64,000 nt of DNA, taken from NCBI GenBank assembly GCA_005879535.1, contig VBKI01000053.1, positions 1 through 64,000 of the forward strand, written 5' to 3'. Position 1 is the first letter of the stretch; every line of letters starts with the position of its first letter. Positions 26,270 to 34,200 of this stretch are shown one piece after another. Both the position numbers and the translations under genes were made by a program. The notes below the pieces were generated by a model that was not told the origin of the DNA, made no database searches, and saw nothing but the letters and a program-made list of their open reading frames with translations. The DNA comes from Deltaproteobacteria bacterium. Lineage in GTDB: Bacteria > Myxococcota > Myxococcia > Myxococcales > 40CM-4-68-19.

Positions 26270-26530
26270 ATGGGCGAGAGGATCGACGTCATCGAGATGT
26301 TCAAGCAGGCGGCCTTCGAGGTCGACAATCGTCGCCTGCCCGACCTGAAGGCGGATACGCCGATCGCCACGCTGGGGATGGACTCGGTGGCGGTGATGGA
26401 GCTCGTCGCCTGGTTCGAGGAGAAGCTCGGCGTCAGGATCCCCGACGAGGAGCTGTCGAAGATCCGCACCGTGCGCGACCTGCGCGACACGATCGCGCGG
26501 CTTTCGCCGGATAAGCAGTTCGCCGCCTGA
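26270..26530 (+). CDS. Stand-alone acyl carrier protein
   Basis: An 86-residue acidic ACP. The phosphopantetheine attachment site is LGMDSVAVMEL with Ser39; the four-helix pattern is clear (DVIEMFKQAAFEV, ELVAWFEEKLGVRIPDEEL, TVRDLRDTIARL). It is 3 bp downstream of FAAL and would receive the activated fatty acyl chain and hand it to the ketosynthase of the PKS, whose protein has no loading domain. It would need a phosphopantetheinyl transferase from elsewhere. The stop sits in a stable hairpin shared with the convergent gene. Confidence 0.93.
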   Translation: MGERIDVIEMFKQAAFEVDNRRLPDLKADTPIATLGMDSVAVMELVAWFEEKLGVRIPDEELSKIRTVRDLRDTIARLSPDKQFAA

Positions 26531-26551
26531 TCAGCGCTGCCGCTGATCAGG
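26526..26551. terminator. Hairpin at convergent gene ends, possible bidirectional terminator
   Basis: A perfect 11-bp inverted repeat, CCTGATCAGCG-CTGC-CGCTGATCAGG, spans both stop codons: the ACP TGA at 26528-26530 and the GST TGA (TCA at 26531-26533 on the plus strand). It would form a stable stem in transcripts from either side. There is no T-tract on either strand, so it is not a textbook intrinsic terminator; it could block 3' exonucleases or pause convergent transcripts. Confidence 0.55.
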
Positions 26552-27157
26552 ATGGGCCTTGGCGAAGGCGTCGAGCTTCATGCAAGCGTCGTAGATGCGG
26601 CGCGTGCGCGGGAAGCCGGCGATGTCGACCTTGTACCGGATCGCGTTCGCCACCTGAGGCACCAGGAACACATCCGCCGCCGTGGGCGCATCGCCGTGGC
26701 AGTACGGTCCGCTCTCCGGCAACGCCGACTCCAGCCCGCGGAAGCCCTCGTGGATCCAGTGCGCGTACCAGCGGTCGCGCGCCGCATCGTCGGCCTTCAG
26801 CTCGCGCGCGAGGTAGCGCAGCACCCGCAGGTTGTTGAGCGGATGGATGTCGCAGGCGACGAGCTGCGCGATGGCGCGGACGCGCGACCTCGCCAGCGGC
26901 TCTTTGGGCAGCAGCGGCGGCTCGGGATGCGTCTCGTCCAGATACTCGACGATCGCCATCGACTCGAAGAGGAACTGTCCCGGCGCGAGCTCCAGCGCGG
27001 GAACGGAATGCATCGGGTTGACCCGCCGGTACTCCTCCGTCAGGTGCTGGTTCGCCCGCAGGTCGAAGACCACCGACTCGTACGCGAGGCGCTTGAGGTT
27101 GAGGGCGATGCGGACGCGGAACGCAGCGGAGGAGAGCACTGCTTCGTAGAACTTCAT
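26531..27157 (-). CDS. Maleylacetoacetate isomerase-like glutathione transferase (zeta class)
   Basis: A 208-residue GST. The N-terminal thioredoxin-like domain has the zeta-class SSAAFRVRIALNLKRL with the serine pair, HSVPALEL with the cis-proline and ESMAIVEYLDE; the helical C-domain contains PLNNLRVLRYL and YCHGDAPTAADVFLVPQV, matching MaiA. MaiA isomerises maleylacetoacetate to fumarylacetoacetate in tyrosine/homogentisate breakdown. The ATG lies in an ATGA overlap with the upstream epimerase stop, so they are coupled. No other tyrosine-degradation gene is near, so a role in the adjacent lipid pathway is possible but unproven. Confidence 0.85.
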   Translation of the reverse strand: MKFYEAVLSSAAFRVRIALNLKRLAYESVVFDLRANQHLTEEYRRVNPMHSVPALELAPGQFLFESMAIVEYLDETHPEPPLLPKEPLARSRVRAIAQLVACDIHPLNNLRVLRYLARELKADDAARDRWYAHWIHEGFRGLESALPESGPYCHGDAPTAADVFLVPQVANAIRYKVDIAGFPRTRRIYDACMKLDAFAKAHPDQRQR

Positions 27158-28137
27158 AGCCACCCCTCGGCGCGGTACCACTTCACCGCTTCCTGCACTC
27201 CTTGTGCCCACTGCACGCGCGGCTCCCAGCCGAGCTCGCGCCTCGCGCCCGCGCCGGAGCAGACCCAATGCGGCTGCGTCAGCTCGTTCACCTTGTCGAG
27301 CGTCAGCATCTGCGCCGTATTGGTCATCTTTCCCCAGAGCTGCGTCGCCGCTGCCGCCACCTTGACGACGCCGAGCGGCATTCCAAAGCGCACCAATGCG
27401 CGGCGGCCGAGCGCAGTCTCGATCTCCTTGAGGGCGTCACGCCAGACGTAGACCGAGCCATCGTCGACGAAATAGCTGCGGCCAGAGGGCACGCCCTGCG
27501 CGTGCAGCACCCGCACGACCGCCGCCGCGCAGTCTTCGACGTAGACGACGCTGAGCGTGTTCGTCCCGTCGCCGGTCATCGGCAGCACGCCGTTGCGAAC
27601 GGAGGTGAAGAACGCCAACGTCTCGCGGTCGCGCGGGCCGTAGATCAGCGGTGGTCGCACGACGGTGACGTGAAGCCGGTCCTTCGCCGCCAGCACCGCC
27701 CGTTCCGCCTCGAGCTTGCTCCGCCCGTAGTGCGTAACCGGCCGGGGCTCGACGTCATCGGCAACCGGCGTGCCGTCGGTGCTCGGTCCCACGGCCGCAA
27801 GCGACGATACGTACACGAACCGCGGGACGGGCCGGCGCAGCGCCGCCTCGAGCAGGTTCCTGGTGCCCTGGGTGTTCACCTCGAAGAACTCCGCTGGCCG
27901 CCGCGCCTTCACGATGCCAGCCACGTGCACGACGGCGTCCACGCCGTCCACGGCCGCGCCGAGCGACGCGCGATCCTCGATGGCGCCGGGAGCCAGCTCG
28001 ACGCGCGGCAGCCTGTCCAACACCTTCCGCTCGCTGCGCGGGCGGACCAGCGCCCGGACTACATGGCCTTCCGTCGCCAGCCGCTCAGCGACGAACGACC
28101 CGAGAAAGCCTGAACCCCCGGTCAGCAGGACCCGCAT
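27154..28137 (-). CDS. NAD(P)-dependent epimerase/dehydratase-type reductase
   Basis: A 327-residue extended short-chain dehydrogenase. The nucleotide-binding loop is LLTGGSGFLGSFVAERL; the catalytic Tyr-Lys is THYGRSKLEAERAV with Ser in VYVSSLAAVG. It resembles the 3-beta-hydroxysteroid dehydrogenase/epimerase branch. In Caulobacter a reductase of this superfamily (CerR) reduces 3-ketosphinganine, which makes this gene a candidate for reducing the alpha-amino ketone expected from the neighbouring PKS. This link is inference. It is divergent from the PKS gene (118 bp apart) and overlaps maiA by 4 nt. The start is the Met directly before the Rossmann strand. Confidence 0.85.
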   Translation of the reverse strand: MRVLLTGGSGFLGSFVAERLATEGHVVRALVRPRSERKVLDRLPRVELAPGAIEDRASLGAAVDGVDAVVHVAGIVKARRPAEFFEVNTQGTRNLLEAALRRPVPRFVYVSSLAAVGPSTDGTPVADDVEPRPVTHYGRSKLEAERAVLAAKDRLHVTVVRPPLIYGPRDRETLAFFTSVRNGVLPMTGDGTNTLSVVYVEDCAAAVVRVLHAQGVPSGRSYFVDDGSVYVWRDALKEIETALGRRALVRFGMPLGVVKVAAAATQLWGKMTNTAQMLTLDKVNELTQPHWVCSGAGARRELGWEPRVQWAQGVQEAVKWYRAEGWL

Positions 28138-28197
28138 CGCGCGCCCGTATAACCCAAGTGGCCGCCGGACGGCGGAAAAGGTCGAGAAGAACGATCC

Positions 28198-28226
28198 TTG
28201 ACGTGTAGCATCAAAGGGCCTTAAAC
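28198..28226 (+). promoter_or_regulatory. Promoter of the PKS gene
   Basis: TTGACG at 28198-28203, a 17-bp spacer, and TTAAAC at 28221-28226. The expected transcript start is near 28233, giving a leader of about 23 bases with a GGAGG ribosome site at 28247-28251 before the TTG start at 28256. It differs from the FAAL promoter by one base in the -10 hexamer. Confidence 0.6.
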
Positions 28227-28255
28227 GTCGCTCGGCAGGCTGTTTTGGAGGCGGT

Positions 28256-31200
28256 TTGGAGATAGCGATCGTCGGGCTGGGGTGCCGTTTCCCCGGCGCC
28301 CGGGACCCACTCGCGTACTGGGAGCTCATCCGCAGCGGCACGGTCGTCTTCCGGCCCATCCCGGCGTCGCGCTGGGACCATTCCCGGTTCTACGACCCGA
28401 CCACCCGCGTTCCCGACAAGGCGTACATCGACAAGGGCGCCTTCCTCACCGACGAGGAGCTGCGGGAGTTCGCCTCGCTCCACTATGGGATCGCTCCACG
28501 GCGGATCCAGGTGACCGACCCGCAGCACCGGCTGCTGCTCGACTGCGTGAGCTCCGCGCTGCAGGACGCCGGGTACGAGCGACGCCCTTTCGAGCGCACC
28601 CGCGCCGGCGTCTTCATCGGCGCGAGCGTCAGCGAGCACAAGGAGTTCCTCCTCTCCCGCATCCGCGCCGTGCAACTCTTCGACGGCGCCTTCGGGCGCG
28701 CCCTTTCCGGACCGGAAGCCGACAACCTTCGCGACGCGCTGATCGAGCACGTGGTGCCGATGCGGGCCTTCTCGATGCCCGGCAACCTGCTCAACATGGC
28801 CGCCGCCATCGTCGCCCAGACATGGGACCTGGGCGGCCCCGCGCTCTCGGTCGACGCGGCCTGCTCCTCGGCGCTGGTCGCCACGCAGCAGGCCATCGTC
28901 AACCTGCGCGGCGGCCAGATCGACCTCGCGATCGCGGGTGGGGTGTACCTGAACCTGCTGCCGGACAACCTGGTGTGCTTCAGCCGCATCGGGGCGCTGT
29001 CCCGCCGTGGTGAATGCCGTCCCTTCGACGCCGGCGCCGACGGATTCGTGATGGGCGAAGGCGCCGGCGTGGTGGTGCTCAAGCGCCTCGACGACGCGGT
29101 TCGCGACGGGGATCGCATCTACGCCGTGGTGAAGGGAGCGTCGGCGAACAACGACGGCCGCAGCGAAGGGCCGATGACGCCGCGCCAGGGCGGTCAGCTC
29201 GAAGCCTTGCGGATGGCATATCGCGATGCGGCCATCTCTCCCACGAGCATCGGTTACCTCGAGGCGCACGGAACTGCCACGACCGTCGGCGACGTCGTCG
29301 AGGTGGGAGCGTTGCGCCAGCTCTTCGACGAGGCGGGATGGACGGCGGGCGGCGGCATCCGCACGGCGCTCGGAAGCGTCAAGGCGAACATCGGACACAC
29401 CATGTCCGCGTCCGGCATCGCGGGTCTGATCAAGACGGCTCTCGCGCTCCACCACGGAAAATTGCCGCCGCAACCGGGTGTCGCCGAGGAAAATGCGAAG
29501 CTCGAGCTGGGAGCCGGGCCGTTCTTCCTGCCGAGAGCCGAGACGCCGTGGGAGAGGAACGGGCGTCCGCGCCGCGCCGGCGTCAGCTCGTTCGGGTTCG
29601 GCGGCACCAACGTGCACCTGGTGCTCGAGGAGGCGCCGCAGCCGGCCCAGCCTCGCCGCACGCTTCCCGCGCCGGGCAAGGCGCGCGCCGAGCTGTTCCT
29701 GCTCGGCGGCGCTCGCGCCCCGGTGGTCGCGAAGTTCGCGCGGCAGATCGCTGCTTCCCTCCCCGGTCTGAGCCGCGAAGGGCGCTCGTTGGCCGACGTG
29801 GCGTACACGCTCTCGCAGCGCACGCACGGCGATGCCCGGCTCGCGCTGGTGGCGGACTCGTTCGACGTCCTCGCCGAGAGACTGCTCGCGTCCGCGGACG
29901 CGCTGGAGAAGCGCGGCGACGGCGTGGCGGACCGGATGGCGCATCCGGAGCCCTCGGTCCCCGTCCAGCTCTTTCCGGGCGCGGTGTTCGCGCAGGGGCC
30001 GTTCGAGAACCGGAAGGTCGCCCTGCTCTTTCCCGGCCAGGGCGCGCAGAAGGTCGGGTTGCTCCGCGAAGCGTACGAGCAGATACCAGCCTTCCGCGAA
30101 AAGCTCGATCAGCTCGATGCGTCCATCGCCGACCTGCATCCGCGCATCGGCGGATCGCTGCGCGGCTTCCTCCATGCGGAGCCGTCCGCGGAGGCCGAGA
30201 GACGCCTGACGCGCACCGAAGTCTGCCAGCCGGCGATGGCCGCCGTCGGCCTTGCCCTCCACGCGCTGCTGCACAAGCTCGGCATTGGCGGCGACGTCGC
30301 GGTCGGGCACAGCCTGGGCGAATTCGCGGCCGCGGGCGCAGCCGGATTGATTGGCGCGGAAGATGCCGTCCGACTGGTGTCACAACGCGGACTGGCCATG
30401 GTGGACTTGCCGCTCGCCGACGCGGGGGGCATGGCGAGCGCTGCCGCGTCTGCGCAGGAAGTCGCGGATGCGCTGCGCGGTATCGACGGAATCGTCGTCG
30501 CCAACCTGAACCACCCGAATCAGACGGTCATCTCGGGAACCACCGCCGCCGTGAACGCCGCGAGCACGAAGCTGACGGAGCGCGGTATCGCGGTGACGTC
30601 GCTGGACGTCTCGCACGCCTTCCATTCGCCCTTGATGGAGGGAGTCGCCGACACCATGCGCGCCCTGGTCGCCGATCTGCCGCTGGATCGCGCGGCGATC
30701 CCGGTGGTCAGCGCCATCACCGGCAAGCCCTACGCCGGCGACGAGCGCGACGTGTGGGTGCGGCACGCGACGGCGCCGGTAGACTTCGTCTCCGCACTTC
30801 GGGCGACGGCGGCGCTCGGCGCCCGCATCTTCATCCAGGTCGGCGCGGGCGGCGTGCTGACGTCCTTCGTGCGCGCGACGCTCCCCGAGAGCGAGCGGAC
30901 GGTGAACGTGTCCTTGGCATCCCGCGAGGACGACGGCCTGCAGCAGCTCGCTCTCGCGCTAGGGCACATCTGGGCAGCGGGCATCGAGCTGAACGCAGCC
31001 CCGCTCTTCGAGGGACGGGATGCCGGGCTCATCACCTTGCCGCCCACAGCGCTCGATACGCAGCCGTACTGGGTCGTCGAACGCCCGCAGGTCCCCGCAG
31101 AGCCGTTGCGGCTGCCCACGGCAGCGCAGGAGATGACGCAGATGGATCCGTTGGTGGCGCTGTTCCGCGAGCAGGTCGCTCTGTTGCAGCAGCAGGCGAA

Positions 31201-34200
31201 GGTGCTGGAGCAGCAGGCAGCGGCGCTGGCTGGAAAGGGAGTGGCGCTGCCGCAGCTCCCGGCGATCCCGCAGCTTCCGCAAAGCGCGTCGGCAGCACCG
31301 CCGGCGTCCCGGCCTGTCGAGCTCGCCGCCGCCGAGGCGGTAAAGCCGTTACCCCCGTCCGAGGAGCGGGTGGCGAAGGCGATCTTCGCGTCCGTCGCCC
31401 GCATCAGCGCGTTTCCGCTGGAGGCCATCAAGCCCTCGCAGACGCTCGCCGGCGATCTCGGCTTCGACTCGCTGATGACCGTCGAGCTGGACGGCGACGT
31501 GAACAAGGCGTTCCCGGGCTCCGGCGGACTGCCGCGGAACCTGCTCGGGCCGCAGACCAGCGTACAGGACATCGTCGAGCACGTGGCGCGGGCCGTCGCG
31601 CAGCCGCATGCGCCCATCGCTCCGGTGCTTTCGCCCATCCTCGGCGAGATGGCGAGCGAAGGGCGCGAGCTGCTTCCATTCGCCCCCTCGTTCGTCGAGG
31701 CGAATCTCGGCACGCCGGCGGCGGAGAACCCGTTGCCCAAGCGCCTGTTGCTCACGCGCGATCCGCTCGGCGTCGCGGACGCGCTCGCCGCGCTCCTCAA
31801 CGACAATGGCCACGACGCAATCGTCGGCGAGCCTGGAGACCCGCTGGAGAACATCGGCGGCGTGATCCATCTCGCGCCGCTCGGCCGTGGGGAGTCGGAG
31901 GTCGAGCCAGGGTTCAAGGCGGTGCTGGAAATGCATCGGCTCGCGCGGGCGCAGGCCGGGGCCGCCTCCGGCGGCACGTTCGTGGTCGCCGTCCCCGGGA
32001 CCGACGAGATCGACGCCGCCCTGGCCGGCTACGTGAAGGCCTTGGCGCGCGAGCGCACCGACGAGCTGGTCAAGTGCGTCGAGTTGCGCAGCGGGGACGG
32101 AGCTGGGGCCATGGCGAACGCGCTGTTCGCCGAGCTGCGCTCGGGCAACGCCGCCGCCGAGGTGCGCTGGGCAGGCGGAACGCGATACGAGCCGGATCTG
32201 GTGCCGGCCGCAACCGGCGAGCCCGTCGAGATCGGCTCCGGCGACGTCGTCCTGGTGACCGGTGGAACCCGTGGCATCGGGTTCAAGCTGGCGCAAGCGC
32301 TCTCCGAGCGGGGAGCGGCGGTGGCGCTGGCAGGCCGGACGCCCCCTCCGGCGCTGCCGCCACGGGCCGTATTCGTGCAATGGGACGTGACGAAGCCGGC
32401 GGCAACCGCTCTCGACGACGCGCGGGCGCGGCTGGGAAAGTTCACCGCCATCGTGCATGCCGCCGGAATCACCGAGGACGGTCCGGCCGCGGATGCGCGG
32501 GACGAGTCCGTCGAGCGCGTGCTTGCGACGAAGGTCGCCGGTTTCTGGGGCGCGGTCCTGGCCACGATGCAGGATCCGATCCGCGCCGTGGTTGCGGTTT
32601 CGAGCTGGGCGGGCCGCTTCGGAAACGCCGGGCAGACTTCGTACGCCGCCGCGAATGCGGCGCTGTCGCACGCCGTTGCGTCGCTTGCCCGCAAGCGCCC
32701 TGGCGTCCGGGCATCGTCCCTGGAGTATCCGCCCTGGGAAGGGACGGCGATGGTGGCGAAGATTCCGCCGCTCGTGCGAGCCGCGCTCGCCGAGCAGGGG
32801 GTGCCGTTCATCGACGACGCAGCGGGGATCGCGGCGTTCCTCTCGGCGCTGCGCGGCGGCTGGTCCGGGCCCGTCCTGCTTGCGCACTCTCGTCCCGCCC
32901 GCCGGATTGCGCACAAGGTTCGCATGCAGGTGTCGCGAGCCGAGCATCCGTACCTCGAAGACCATCAGCTCGCCGGTCAGCCGGTGCTTCCCCTTGCGGC
33001 AGCCCTCGACGTCGCCGCGTATGCGGCGGCGGAAGCGATCGGCACCTCCGGAGCGCCGCTCCTGCTCCGCGATTTCCGGCTGCGTCAACCCATCCGCATC
33101 GCCGACGCCGCCCAGTTCACCGTCTCCGTGAGTGGGTCGAACGAGCTGGCCGTGTCGCTGTCCTCCGCTGCTGCAGGAGCGCCGCGGGCGTTCTCGCGCG
33201 CCCCCGCTTACACGGCATTCGTCACGCCCGCCGCCGACGTCGCTTCCGCCTTGAGCTCCGCCCTTCCCGCCCCGGCAGCGATGGCTCTGCCCGAGCTGCC
33301 GATGACGCTGGACGAGTTCTACGGCGGCTTCACCTTCCACGGTCCGCGGATGCGCGCGATCGAGTCCATCGAGCAGATGTCGCCGCAGGGCATCGTCGGT
33401 TGGGTGCGGACGAGCAAGCCGGCCAACTGGATCCGCAATCCGCACCGGTCTTCGTGGACCGTGGATCCGCTCGCGGTCGACGGCGCGTTCCAACTCGCCG
33501 CGTACTGGGCGTGGTCCCACCTGCAACGGGCGGGGTTTCCCATCGGCATCGAGGAGTTCGTCCAGGTCGCTCCGCTGGGCGAGGGCCCGGTGCGCGCCTC
33601 GCTCACGCTCGAGCAGAGCGGCGGCGACGAGGTCCGCGGCACCATCGTGCTGCAGTCGCGCGACGGCAGGGTGGTGGCCGTTGCCCGCGGCGTGCAGGGG
33701 GAGTTCAAGCACCGCGATCCGCGCTTCCTCATCGGCCGCACCTCGCCGCTGAAGACGGCTCCCCCGGCTCCGGAGCCGAAGCCGCCGGCGGTCGACGAGG
33801 CGACGTATCGCATCGAGCAGTTCCCCGAGGTCCAGGAGCTGGAGCAGCGGCTCGGCCTCGCCACTGCGTTCGGCCTGCGCAATCCGTACTTCAACGTCCA
33901 CGAGCGCGTCACCAACGACACTTCGGTGATCGGCGGCCGGACGGTGATCAACTGGTCCAGCTACAACTACCTTGGCCTGTCTGGCGACCCGAACGTCACC
34001 CGGGCCGCGCAGGAAGCGGTCGCGCGGTACGGCACCAGTGTCTCCGCGAGCCGCGTCGCCTCCGGCGAGAAGCCGCTGCACCGCGAGCTCGAGCAGGAGC
34101 TGGCCGCGCTGCTCGGCACGGAGGACAGCGTCGTCACCGTGTCCGGCCACGGCGTCTTCGTCACCACCATCGCCACGCTGGTGAAAGACGGCGACCTCGT

